Source of the DNA: Yunchengibacter salinarum
Lineage (GTDB): Bacteria; Pseudomonadota; Alphaproteobacteria; Sphingomonadales; Kordiimonadaceae
Assembly: GCF_037658235.1 (NCBI RefSeq)
Contig: NZ_JBBJLN010000016.1
Location: 1 to 15,255 of the forward strand
Direction of reading: 5' to 3'
Length of the DNA: 15,255 nt
The notes beneath the pieces are model-generated. The model was not told where the DNA came from and searched no databases. It worked only from the letters and a program-made list of their open reading frames with translations. Each line of letters opens with the position of its first letter. The first letter of the stretch is position 1. This document shows positions 1-6,283 of the stretch, in pieces. Both the position numbers and the translations under genes were made by a program.

Positions 1-260
1 CTCCACTGCCAGCCCCCTGGCATGACTGCCCCGGTTATAAAGAGACGAGCCCGCCGACACAATGCCTTATTCCGCCCCCATTCAGGCGGACAGCGCAAAG
101 ACACGGGGCTTTCCGAGCGCCCGGTTTCGGGCCACAGCAAACGCGCCGAACATTACCCCGCACACCTCCGGCCCGAATTTCGCGGCGCCATTGGTGCAAA
201 ACATTTGCGTCGCCCCACCGGCTTTGTTATAGCCTCCTCACCCTGACGACAGGGCCTTAC
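1..260. other. Intergenic region before tRNA-Cys, no gene seen
   Basis: I see no convincing coding region here; the open frame at 22-246 has no family resemblance and unusual composition. Three small inverted repeats are visible: GCCAG/CTGGC (8-12 with 17-21), TCCGCC/GGCGGA (71-76 with 85-90) and GCCCG/CGGGC (119-123 with 128-132). The first could be the tail of a terminator of a gene outside the window, but no T-run follows it. The right end carries the likely tRNA promoter. Confidence 0.5.
205..232 (+). promoter_or_regulatory. Putative sigma-70 promoter of tRNA-Cys
   Basis: TTGCGT at 205-210 is followed after 16 bases by TTATAG at 227-232, which would start transcription about 20 bases before the tRNA 5' end. 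Spacing and position fit a housekeeping promoter, but both boxes deviate from consensus. Inferred by eye only. Confidence 0.4.
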
Positions 261-334
261 GGCGCGGTGGCGGAGTGGCTACGCAGCGGACTGCAAATCC
301 GTTTACACCGGTTCGATTCCGGTCCGCGCCTCCA
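261..334 (+). tRNA. tRNA-Cys (anticodon GCA)
   Basis: A complete cloverleaf can be drawn. The acceptor stem is GGCGCGG (261-267) paired with CCGCGCC (324-330). The anticodon loop CTGCAAA carries GCA, and the T arm contains GGTTCGATTCC. The discriminator base is U at 331, as is usual for tRNA-Cys, and the CCA end (332-334) is encoded in the gene. The methyltransferase gene on the other strand ends 33 bases downstream, so the two transcripts converge. A 10-bp palindrome GGTCATGACC (346-355) lies between them. Confidence 0.96.
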
Positions 335-367
335 GCTTTTCCAAAGGTCATGACCGAACGGCCCCGC

Positions 368-1384
368 TCATCCGGCGGGAAGCGCGTTCAGTGTCCAGGC
401 CAGTGTGTCGCCGCCTTCGGGATGCAGCAGTGGCCGCGCGCTCACATGGCAGCCATGCCCTTCGAGCCGGGCCTTTACCGTGCGCATGTCATCGGCGCTC
501 AAGGCCGCATCCCGCAGCATCGAGAGCCGGGCGGCCAGCGCGGTCAGCGCCTTTTCCGACGCATCGATCTTCGGCATCAGGCTCGCTGGCGGCTCGCTCT
601 CCTGCGCTTCGAACAGCGCCATCAGCTTGCGTCCCAACGTCATTATCGTGCCATGATTCGGATAGTGGGCAAGCAATCCGTTCAGTGCCTCCAGGCTTTC
701 AATGAACGCATGAACCGCCTCGTCCGCCGCCGCCTGACAGGCGGCCCCGCCATCCCGGCGCAGTGTCGTTACCGCATCCAGCGCGCGGCGCAGATTGGCG
801 TGAAGCGGCATCCTGGTGATGGTGTCAAGCAATGCCAGATCCCGCTCCGCCGCCTGTTCGGCGCGCCCATTTCCGGCATGGAGCACACAATGCAGCCGCC
901 CGCCGGGCGCGAGAACGCGCAGCGCCTGATCCAGCGCCCTGTCCAGCGGCGCATATTCCACCCCGAACTGGCTGACCACCAGGTCCACGCTGGCATCCGG
1001 CATGGGCAGGTCCGTCACGTCCACGCCGCCCTGAAAGGTTATCGCGGCCAGCCGGTCCCGGCACTGGGGTGCGTGGCGGGCCGGGTCAATGCGGGCCAGG
1101 TCCACGCCGGTCACGGTGAAGTGTCGCCCGGTCATGGCCGCCACGTCCGCCGCGATCATGGCCACGCCGCCATTGCCGGTGGCCAGGTCGAGAATGCGGG
1201 CGCCGTCCGGCATGTCCTGAAACACAGAGCGCCAGTGCGATGCGAGCGGGCCATCATATCCCGCGCGCAGATCATCCGCCAGGCAACAGGCCAGATGGCC
1301 GCTTTGCCAATAATCCTCCCACATCCAGCGTGGATCGTCAGCCCTGCTCACGGCCTTTTGCATCCCCTGATACGCCCCCACCAT
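368..1384 (-). CDS. Class I SAM-dependent methyltransferase
   Basis: This 338-residue protein is a soluble Rossmann-fold methyltransferase. Motif I is ILDLATGNGG (residues 64-73), the acidic end of strand 2 is VTGVDLA (91-97), and the strand-4 region DASVDLVVSQFGVEY (120-134) is followed by the LRVLAPGGRL segment typical of the family (about 145-154). The C-terminal half (about 165-338) is helical and matches no substrate-recognition domain that I know, so the methyl acceptor cannot be named. The N-terminal stretch RWMWEDYWQSG precedes the fold. The start at 1384 has a GGTGGG upstream; Met8 (1363) is an alternative. The gene lies between tRNA-Cys and tRNA-Asn and is transcribed towards the former. 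No signal peptide or membrane segment is seen. The methyltransferase class is sure, the function is unknown. Confidence 0.85.
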   Translation of the reverse strand: MVGAYQGMQKAVSRADDPRWMWEDYWQSGHLACCLADDLRAGYDGPLASHWRSVFQDMPDGARILDLATGNGGVAMIAADVAAMTGRHFTVTGVDLARIDPARHAPQCRDRLAAITFQGGVDVTDLPMPDASVDLVVSQFGVEYAPLDRALDQALRVLAPGGRLHCVLHAGNGRAEQAAERDLALLDTITRMPLHANLRRALDAVTTLRRDGGAACQAAADEAVHAFIESLEALNGLLAHYPNHGTIMTLGRKLMALFEAQESEPPASLMPKIDASEKALTALAARLSMLRDAALSADDMRTVKARLEGHGCHVSARPLLHPEGGDTLAWTLNALPAG

Positions 1385-1453
1385 GCGGGAGCACCCACCA
1401 GAGAGGTATCAGGGGCGCCACGGCGGGAGCAAAGAAAAATATGAATTTTGGGG

Positions 1454-1481
1454 TTGGCATGGCAGAGAATTTTTGTATAAC
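1454..1481 (+). promoter_or_regulatory. Sigma-70-type promoter of tRNA-Asn
   Basis: TTGGCA at 1454-1459 and TATAAC at 1476-1481 are separated by 16 bases and lie about 38 bases before the tRNA 5' end. Both boxes are close to consensus, and the flanking sequence is locally AT-rich in an otherwise GC-rich window. Confidence 0.6.
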
Positions 1482-1519
1482 GGGCGCCACCAACGGGGGT
1501 AAACACCCGAACTACTGAT

Positions 1520-1595
1520 CCCCAGTAGCTCAGTTGGTAGAGCAAGCGGCTGTTAACCGCTGGGTCGCTGGTTCGAGTCCGGCCTGGGGAGCCAA
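1520..1595 (+). tRNA. tRNA-Asn (anticodon GTT)
   Basis: The acceptor stem is TCCCCAG (1520-1526) paired with CTGGGGA (1585-1591). The D arm has AGCTCAGTTGGTAGAGC. The anticodon stem AGCGG/CCGCT encloses CTGTTAA with anticodon GTT. The T arm contains GGTTCGAGTCC. The discriminator is G at 1592 and CCA (1593-1595) is encoded. A promoter precedes it and a terminator follows within 10 bases, so it looks like a single-gene transcription unit. Confidence 0.97.
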
Positions 1596-1601
1596 TTTTA
1601 A

Positions 1602-1641
1602 ACGGTCTGATCGGCTGGTCCGGTCAGGCCGTTTTTCTTTT
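1602..1641 (+). terminator. Rho-independent terminator of tRNA-Asn
   Basis: AACGGTCTGA (1602-1611) pairs with TCAGGCCGTT (1624-1633) through nine Watson-Crick pairs and one wobble pair. A T-rich run with one C follows (1632-1641). It begins 6 bases after the encoded CCA, which is where a tRNA terminator is expected. Confidence 0.85.
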
Positions 1642-1669
1642 CCTGGCACCGCCCCGCGCACAGCCGGGA

Positions 1670-2272
1670 TCACCCCCCTGCTTCCGCGGTCAACATGCCC
1701 GCCATGCCGGTAATCGGCGCCGGCTCCCCGGATCGGCGCTCCGGCCCATCATACATGATCCGCGCCCGACCACGGCGGCGGCACGGCCCCACATAACCGG
1801 GGGAGCGGATAAAGGGCATGGGATTGGCGTGAATATGCGCCAGGCGCTGATCAATGGCATCAGCGCTGAGGGGAATGCTGAGCACTTCATTGACCCCCGC
1901 ATTGCGGGCCTCGGCAATCAGGGTTTCATTGGGGCCCTGAATGGCCATGACGATAGGCATTTCCGATCGCGTGCCAGTGAAATAGCGCACTTCATTGACG
2001 AACTGAATGCCGCCGCTCGACCCTTCCCGGTTATAGGAACCGCCACTGCCGTCGGCCATCAGGGTGATGGGCAGGTCATAGTCCACGAACAACAGGTTGA
2101 AGCCGCCCTGCTCCAGCGTGCGGCGGCCCACATTCAGATCCGGCACCACATCGAATCCCGCCACGTCCTGCTCGTAGAAAAAGCTTTTCACGGCAATGGC
2201 CAATTGCGGGTTCCGCATGGCAATGCAGACATGCAGACCTTGATAGACATGGGATGGCAATCGCATGGGCAT
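1670..2272 (-). CDS. Degenerate CheY-like receiver protein
   Basis: This is a 200-residue single-domain protein. Residues about 10-140 read as a receiver fold: a first strand LHVCIAM, the phosphoacceptor-like strand LLFVDYDLP with Asp64, then PIVMAIQG and the AGVNEVLSIPLS segment. The usual acidic pair of strand 1 is absent, the Thr/Ser after strand 4 is replaced, and the conserved Lys before the strand-5 Pro is Ile. Phosphorylation in the normal way is therefore doubtful. The tail contains PFIRSPGYVGPCRRR (143-157) and DGPERR (175-180), which resembles stand-alone receiver proteins I associate with alphaproteobacteria (from memory, not searched). There is no DNA-binding domain. A GAGG lies 5 bases before the start at 2272. 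The gene is divergent from the OmpA-like gene. Partner and output are unknown. Confidence 0.75.
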   Translation of the reverse strand: MPMRLPSHVYQGLHVCIAMRNPQLAIAVKSFFYEQDVAGFDVVPDLNVGRRTLEQGGFNLLFVDYDLPITLMADGSGGSYNREGSSGGIQFVNEVRYFTGTRSEMPIVMAIQGPNETLIAEARNAGVNEVLSIPLSADAIDQRLAHIHANPMPFIRSPGYVGPCRRRGRARIMYDGPERRSGEPAPITGMAGMLTAEAGG

Positions 2273-2425
2273 GGGCGCCTCGGTACCGACGGATTTACGC
2301 TCCAGTTTACTAAAAACTTAATGAAATTCCATCTTGCACGGACTTTGCCATAAAAAAAGCATAAGTTTGGTTTGGTAGTGCGCATGTTGTCTTGCAATTG
2401 CAAATTTCACGGGGGAACCGAAATC
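2273..2425. promoter_or_regulatory. Divergent control region with perfect 12-bp palindrome
   Basis: This 153-bp region between two divergent genes is the most AT-rich stretch nearby and should hold both promoters, although I could not fix clear -35/-10 pairs. A perfect palindrome TTGCAATTGCAA lies at 2392-2403, eight bases before the ribosome binding site GGGGGAA (2411-2417) of the OmpA-like gene. It would sit in the 5' leader or at the start of transcription, a typical operator position. Operator function is inferred. Confidence 0.4.
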
Positions 2426-3613
2426 ATGACCATCAACAGACTGACCGCCACAACGGCGCTTTGCGCCCTGCTGAGCAGCCCCGCACTGGCCGACAAGACC
2501 GACCATGACGGCTGGTATGGCGGCTTGCAGGGCGGCGCCACGCTGGCTGGCGAACACCGAATCGATCCGGGGTCCGGCCTCAACCTGCAAGACAACAAGA
2601 AGCCCGGCGCCGTGTTGGGGCTGCTGGCGGGGCTGGAACGTGGTAACTTCCGCTACGAACTGGATTATTCCCTGCGCTGGAACCGTTTCGACCGCATTGA
2701 TGTGCGCGATCCGGGCACCCTTGCGCTCGCCACGGGGGGCGACGATGCGGGTGGTCAGCAAAAATCGCAAAGCCTGATGGGCAGCGTGCTCTACAACGCT
2801 TTCAATGTGGATGACTGGCGTGGCTTTGTGGGCCTCGGCGCCGGGCTTGCCCATCTTGACACCCACAGGTTCCGCGCCGGTCAGGTGGCCATTGCCAATG
2901 ACGAAAACTGGGAACCCGCCGGGCAGATACTGGTGCAACTGACCCGCCCCATCACCGAATCACTGGCTTTCAGCATGGGGTATCGCTATTTCCGCTCCTT
3001 TTCCGGGGGCGTGGCGACCAATGGAAACGGCACCGACCAGGTCGGCTTTTCCAACCATGATGTTCTGGCCCGGCTGACCTGGCATTTCGGCGAAAAGGCA
3101 GGCTCGGACCCGAAACCGCAACCGGTATCCGCCCCCGCGCGGTCGCCGGAGCCGGAGCCGGAGCCAAAGCCTGAGCCCGCACCGGAGCCGAAAGCCGCGC
3201 CCGCGCCTGCGCCCGCACCGGAACCCGCGCCTGAGCCGGAACCCGAACCGGAGCCGATCCCGCCCTTCATGGTCTTTTTCGACTTTGACAGCGCCGACCT
3301 CACATCCAGCGCCCGCACCAAGGTGAAAGAGGCAGCACTGGCCTTCGACCGGCTGGATGCCCGCCTTGTCATCGCCGAAGGGCATACGGACGACATGGGC
3401 GCAAACGACTATAATATGGACCTGTCGCGCAAACGGGCCGCGGCGGTGAAACTGGCCCTGATCGAGGAAGGCGTTCCCACGGGTAAGATCGATATCCGCT
3501 ATGAGGGCGAATCCAGCCCGCTCGACAAGGCGCCGGACGGCATCCAGCTCCCCGACCCCTCTGCCAAAGGCACGGCACGGGATCGCCGCGTTGCCATCAT
3601 CATCCAGCGATGA
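2426..3613 (+). CDS. OmpA-family outer-membrane protein
   Basis: This 395-residue precursor anchors the outer membrane to peptidoglycan. Residues 1-22 are a signal peptide ending in PALA, with cleavage predicted before Asp23. Residues about 25-222 look like an eight-stranded beta-barrel, with alternating hydrophobic segments and aromatic ends such as WYGGLQGG and LTWHF. Residues about 224-280 form a linker of Pro-Glu/Pro-Lys/Pro-Ala repeats that can span the periplasm. Residues about 281-395 are an OmpA C-terminal domain starting at VFFDFDSADL. The diaminopimelate-binding residues of the family are present as Asp322 (GHTDDMG) and Arg337 (LSRKRAAAV). The start at 2426 is preferred over the in-frame ATG at 2372 because it gives the signal peptide directly and has GGGGGAA nine bases upstream. 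A hairpin spans the stop codon and a repeat array follows. Confidence 0.92.
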   Translation: MTINRLTATTALCALLSSPALADKTDHDGWYGGLQGGATLAGEHRIDPGSGLNLQDNKKPGAVLGLLAGLERGNFRYELDYSLRWNRFDRIDVRDPGTLALATGGDDAGGQQKSQSLMGSVLYNAFNVDDWRGFVGLGAGLAHLDTHRFRAGQVAIANDENWEPAGQILVQLTRPITESLAFSMGYRYFRSFSGGVATNGNGTDQVGFSNHDVLARLTWHFGEKAGSDPKPQPVSAPARSPEPEPEPKPEPAPEPKAAPAPAPAPEPAPEPEPEPEPIPPFMVFFDFDSADLTSSARTKVKEAALAFDRLDARLVIAEGHTDDMGANDYNMDLSRKRAAAVKLALIEEGVPTGKIDIRYEGESSPLDKAPDGIQLPDPSAKGTARDRRVAIIIQR

Positions 3614-3630
3614 TGATGGCTCTGTATTTC
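3593..3630 (+). terminator. Hairpin across the ompA-like stop codon, probable terminator
   Basis: GCCATCATCATC (3593-3604) and GATGATGATGGC (3609-3620) form a perfect 12-bp stem with a 4-base loop. A moderately T-rich stretch (3621-3630) follows. The left arm encodes the final Ile codons, and the TGA stop (3611-3613) lies in the right arm. The T-run is interrupted, so termination efficiency is uncertain. Confidence 0.55.
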
Positions 3631-3770
3631 GCTCACGCAAGCGTGCTGCGCACGCGCTCCGCGAGGGCGCCGCATTGGCGGCGGGCCACGGTCGTGGCCT
3701 CCGCTCATCCCGCGCAGTGGCGGGATGGCGGTAGAGGCGGCGTTGGTGCGGGCAGGGCGGGGTTTGTTTC
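3630..3770 (+). repeat. Repeat copy A (array 1)
   Basis: Hairpin 1: GCGTGC 3641-3646 with GCACGC 3650-3655. Hairpin 2: CGCCGC 3668-3673 with GCGGCG 3678-3683. Hairpin 3: GGCCAC 3684-3689 with GTGGCC 3694-3699. Hairpin 4: CATCCCGC 3706-3713 with GCGGGATG 3720-3727. The linker is 3748-3770. Confidence 0.9.
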
Positions 3771-3911
3771 CGCTCACGCCTGAGCGCTGCGCACGCGCTC
3801 CGCGAGGGCGCCGCATTGGCGGCGGGCCACGGTCGTGGCCTCCGCTCATCCCGCGCAGTGGCGGGATGGCGGTAGAGGCGGCGTTGGTGCGGGCGGGGCG
3901 GGGTTTGTTTC
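3771..3911 (+). repeat. Repeat copy B (array 1)
   Basis: Hairpins 2 to 4 are as in copy A. Hairpin 1 is weakened: the left arm is GAGCGC (3782-3787) against GCACGC (3791-3796), leaving two mismatches. This is the only one of the 24 stems in the window that looks clearly damaged. Confidence 0.9.
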
Positions 3912-4029
3912 CGCTCACGCAAGCGTGCTGCGCACGCGCTCCGCGAGGGCGCCGCATGGGCGGCGGGCCACGGTCGTGGCCTCCGCTCATCCCGCGCAGT
4001 GGCGGGATGGCGGTAGAGGCGGCGTTGGT
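3912..4029 (+). repeat. Repeat copy C (array 1), core only
   Basis: All four stems match copy A. The hairpin 2 loop is ATGG instead of ATTG, a loop-only change. Similarity stops at 4029, exactly where the linker would begin. Confidence 0.9.
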
Positions 4030-4066
4030 ATTTGTGAGGCGGTGCGGGTGGATTTTCGGTCCGTTC

Positions 4067-4096
4067 TTGCCAAACCGGGCAGCTTGGCCCTATCCC
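4067..4096 (+). promoter_or_regulatory. Weak candidate promoter of the symporter gene
   Basis: TTGCCA (4067-4072) and TATCCC (4091-4096) are 18 bases apart and lie about 50 bases before the start codon. The -10 box is poor. The 4030-4146 stretch otherwise shows only a short inverted repeat (GTGAA/TTCAC near 4110) and the ribosome binding site. Confidence 0.3.
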
Positions 4097-4146
4097 TGAA
4101 AGCTGGTTCGTGAAGACACGGTTCACAAAACAGGGGGAGAGGCGCG

Positions 4147-5487
4147 GTGTCCGATAAGGGAACGGTTTATGATGAAGGGCCGGGTCAGGGTTTGTTGCGG
4201 CATCAATTATGGTTCCGCGTGCTCGTGGGGCTGCTTGCAGGCTTCGCCGGTGGGCTTTTGCTGGGGCCGGAAGTGGGCCTGGTGGCCGATGGCACCGGCA
4301 AGCTGATCGGCGAATGGCTGGCCCTGCCCGGCAATATCTTTCTCACCGTTCTGCAATTCATCGTCATCCCGCTGGTGGTGGCCAGCGTCATGCTGGGTAT
4401 TGCCGATGGCAATGACAGCCGCGCCATCGGCACGCTGGGCGGCGGCGTTCTGTGGTTCGTGATCACCACCACCATCGCCATCACCATCGCCTTCATCCTG
4501 TCCAACCTGATCGAACCGGGCAGCCAGATCGACTCCTCCCGGCTTGGCGGGCTTGGCAACCCGGATGTGGATGCGCCAGACCTGACCGGACGGTCCATCC
4601 CCGCCACCATCGCCAGCGCCCTGCCCGAAAACATGTTCGAGCACATGGCCAGCAATGACATGCTTCAGATCGTCATCGCGGCGGCTATTTTCGGCCTGGC
4701 GCTGATCCGTATGCCCAATGTGGAAGGCCAGCCCATCATCGACCTGATGCGCGCCACCCAGTCCGTCTGCATGACCGTGGTACTGTGGCTGATGAAATTC
4801 GCGCCCATCGTGGTGTTCGGCCTGATCGCCGATACCGTCATCACCAAGGGGCTGAGCGCCATTGCGGCGGTGTCCATGTTCTTCTTCACCGTGATCCTGG
4901 CGCTGCTGGCCATGATCGGGGTTTATATGCTGCTGGTGGCGGTGCTTGGCGGGCGCAACCCCATCACCTTCATCAAGGATTGCCGGGAGCCCATGCTGCT
5001 GGCGTTCTCCACCTCATCCTCAAGCGCCACCATGCCGGTCACGCTGCGCACGACCACCGCCCGGCACAAGGTGCGTACCAGCGTGGGCGGCCTCGTGATC
5101 CCGCTGGGCACCACCATCAATATGGATGGCACCGCGCTTTATCAGGCCGTTGCCGCCACCTTTATCGCGCAGGCATACGGGCTGGATCTCACCACTTTCC
5201 AAATGGTATCCATCGTGGTGCTGGCCATTGCGGGCTCGATCGGCACGCCGGGCATTCCGTCGGCGGGGATTCCCATTCTTGCCGCCATTCTGGAAAATCA
5301 GGGCATCCCGGTGGAAGGCATCGCCCTGATCCTGGGCGTGGACCGGCTGCTGGACATGTCGCGCACGGTGATCAATGTCACCGGGGACATGACCGCCGCC
5401 ACCGTGCTGGACCGGCTGATCGGCCACAAGCTGGACAAAAAGGCGCCGGAGGCGGTGGCCGAAACACCTCCGTCCGCATCCGGCTAG
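4147..5487 (+). CDS. Dicarboxylate/acidic amino acid:cation symporter (SLC1/DAACS family)
   Basis: This 446-residue inner-membrane protein has the architecture of GltPh/GltP/DctA, with about eight transmembrane segments and two re-entrant hairpins. Family landmarks are all present: the Ser-rich hairpin 1 motif AFSTSSSSATMP (286-297), NMDGT of TM7 (325-329), hairpin 2 GTPGIPSAG (366-374) and TM8 VDRLLDMSRTVINVTGD (398-414). By alignment to GltPh, Asp403, Arg406, Asn410 and Asp414 correspond to D394, R397, N401 and D405. The Arg that binds a substrate side-chain carboxylate argues for aspartate, glutamate or a C4-dicarboxylate rather than a neutral amino acid. Coupling to Na+ or H+ cannot be decided. 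The start is GTG at 4147, supported by GGGGGAGA (4133-4140). Its neighbours do not narrow the substrate. Confidence 0.92.
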   Translation: MSDKGTVYDEGPGQGLLRHQLWFRVLVGLLAGFAGGLLLGPEVGLVADGTGKLIGEWLALPGNIFLTVLQFIVIPLVVASVMLGIADGNDSRAIGTLGGGVLWFVITTTIAITIAFILSNLIEPGSQIDSSRLGGLGNPDVDAPDLTGRSIPATIASALPENMFEHMASNDMLQIVIAAAIFGLALIRMPNVEGQPIIDLMRATQSVCMTVVLWLMKFAPIVVFGLIADTVITKGLSAIAAVSMFFFTVILALLAMIGVYMLLVAVLGGRNPITFIKDCREPMLLAFSTSSSSATMPVTLRTTTARHKVRTSVGGLVIPLGTTINMDGTALYQAVAATFIAQAYGLDLTTFQMVSIVVLAIAGSIGTPGIPSAGIPILAAILENQGIPVEGIALILGVDRLLDMSRTVINVTGDMTAATVLDRLIGHKLDKKAPEAVAETPPSASG

Positions 5488-5491
5488 GCTC

Positions 5492-5521
5492 TTGGCGGCG
5501 GGCCGGTCCCGGTGCTATAGC
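5492..5521 (+). promoter_or_regulatory. Putative promoter of queCE
   Basis: TTGGCG (5492-5497) and TATAGC (5516-5521) are 18 bases apart, with CTATAG as a 17-base alternative. The start of transcription would lie about 40 bases before queC. I see no preQ1 riboswitch fold in the short leader. Confidence 0.4.
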
Positions 5522-5565
5522 CCGGCAAACCCCAATGCCGGACAGGACAGGAAAGGCCACGCCTC

Positions 5566-6279
5566 ATGCCGCTTGAAACGCCATCACACCGGAAAAATGC
5601 CGTGGTACTCCTCTCAGGCGGGCTGGACAGTGCCACGGTCACCGCCATCGCCCAGGATCGCGGCTATGCCGTGCACGGCCTGTCCTTTCAGTACGGCCAG
5701 CGCCACGGCGTTGAACTGACGGCGGCGGCCCGGCTGGCGGACAGCATGGGCCTTGCCGAGCACAAGGTGGCCAATCTGGACCTGCGCACTTTTGGCGGCA
5801 GTGCGCTCACCAGCGATATCGACGTGCCCAAGGATCGGGACGCGGCAAGCATGACCGACATTCCGATCACCTATGTGCCGGCCCGCAACACCATCTTCCT
5901 GTCCTTCGCCCTGGCCTATGCGGAAACCGCCGCCGCCGACGCGATCTTCATCGGCGTCAACGCGCTGGATTATAGCGGCTATCCCGATTGCCGCCCGGAA
6001 TACATCAAGGCGTTCGAGACCATGGCAAATCTGGCCACCCGCGCAGGTGTCACGGGGGACGCGCCCGTCACCATCGAAACCCCGCTCATGCACATGACCA
6101 AGGCGGACATCATCCGCGCGGGCACCGCGCTCGGCGTGGATTACGGCCTGACCATAAGCTGCTATGATCCTGACGGTGCGGGCCGCGCCTGCGGACACTG
6201 CGACAGTTGCCTGCTGCGGAAAAAAGGGTTCCATGAAGCCGGCGTGACGGACCCCACCCGCTATCAAAGCGCGGAATGA
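5566..6279 (+). CDS. queC: 7-cyano-7-deazaguanine (preQ0) synthase QueC
   Basis: QueC converts 7-carboxy-7-deazaguanine to preQ0 using ATP and ammonia in queuosine biosynthesis. The 237-residue protein has the PP-loop SGGLDS at residues 17-22 near its N-terminus, the SFQYGQRH segment that follows the nucleotide site, the NTIFLS and NALDYSGYPDCR family blocks, and a C-terminal zinc site made by Cys199, Cys209, Cys212 and Cys215 (CGHCDSC). Length is normal. AGGAAAGG lies about 11 bases before the ATG. The stop codon is four bases before the queE start, so the two genes are probably co-transcribed and QueE delivers the QueC substrate. Confidence 0.97.
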   Translation: MPLETPSHRKNAVVLLSGGLDSATVTAIAQDRGYAVHGLSFQYGQRHGVELTAAARLADSMGLAEHKVANLDLRTFGGSALTSDIDVPKDRDAASMTDIPITYVPARNTIFLSFALAYAETAAADAIFIGVNALDYSGYPDCRPEYIKAFETMANLATRAGVTGDAPVTIETPLMHMTKADIIRAGTALGVDYGLTISCYDPDGAGRACGHCDSCLLRKKGFHEAGVTDPTRYQSAE

Positions 6280-6283
6280 TGCC

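Larger units (their letters stand above)
3630..4029 (+). repeat. Tandem repeat array 1: three copies, 141-bp period
   Basis: Three nearly identical units begin at 3630, 3771 and 3912. Each has a 118-bp core and, in the first two, a 23-bp G-rich linker; the third ends after the core. Each core holds four successive inverted repeats. The array fills most of the 533-bp gap between the OmpA-like gene and the symporter. Because 141 is divisible by three and no stops occur, long open frames cross the array on both strands; their predicted proteins are repeat translations with no family resemblance, and I do not annotate them. Near-identity of the copies suggests recent tandem duplication or gene conversion. 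Confidence 0.95.

Noticed and set aside
22..246. 74-codon plus-strand open frame before tRNA-Cys
   Set aside because: No ribosome binding site, no recognisable domain, and it overlaps the small inverted repeats and the tRNA promoter.
275..1444. 389-codon open frame on the plus strand opposite the methyltransferase gene
   Set aside because: It runs through tRNA-Cys and mirrors the methyltransferase gene; its translation is Arg/His/Gln-rich with no family resemblance, whereas the minus-strand frame has clear methyltransferase motifs.
261..1595. tRNA-flanked genomic island carrying the methyltransferase gene
   Set aside because: No integrase and no direct repeat of a tRNA 3' end beyond the normal shared T-arm sequence; both tRNA genes are complete with their own CCA.
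2318..2938. 206-codon minus-strand open frame opposite the OmpA-like gene
   Set aside because: Shadow of the OmpA-like coding frame; covers the divergent control region and has no family resemblance.
3630..4029. CRISPR array
   Set aside because: The period is 141 bp, the repeated part is 118 bp with no unique spacers, and no cas genes are nearby.
5526..5565. preQ1 riboswitch before queC
   Set aside because: The leader is only about 40 bases and shows no stem-loop with an A-rich tail of the preQ1-I type.
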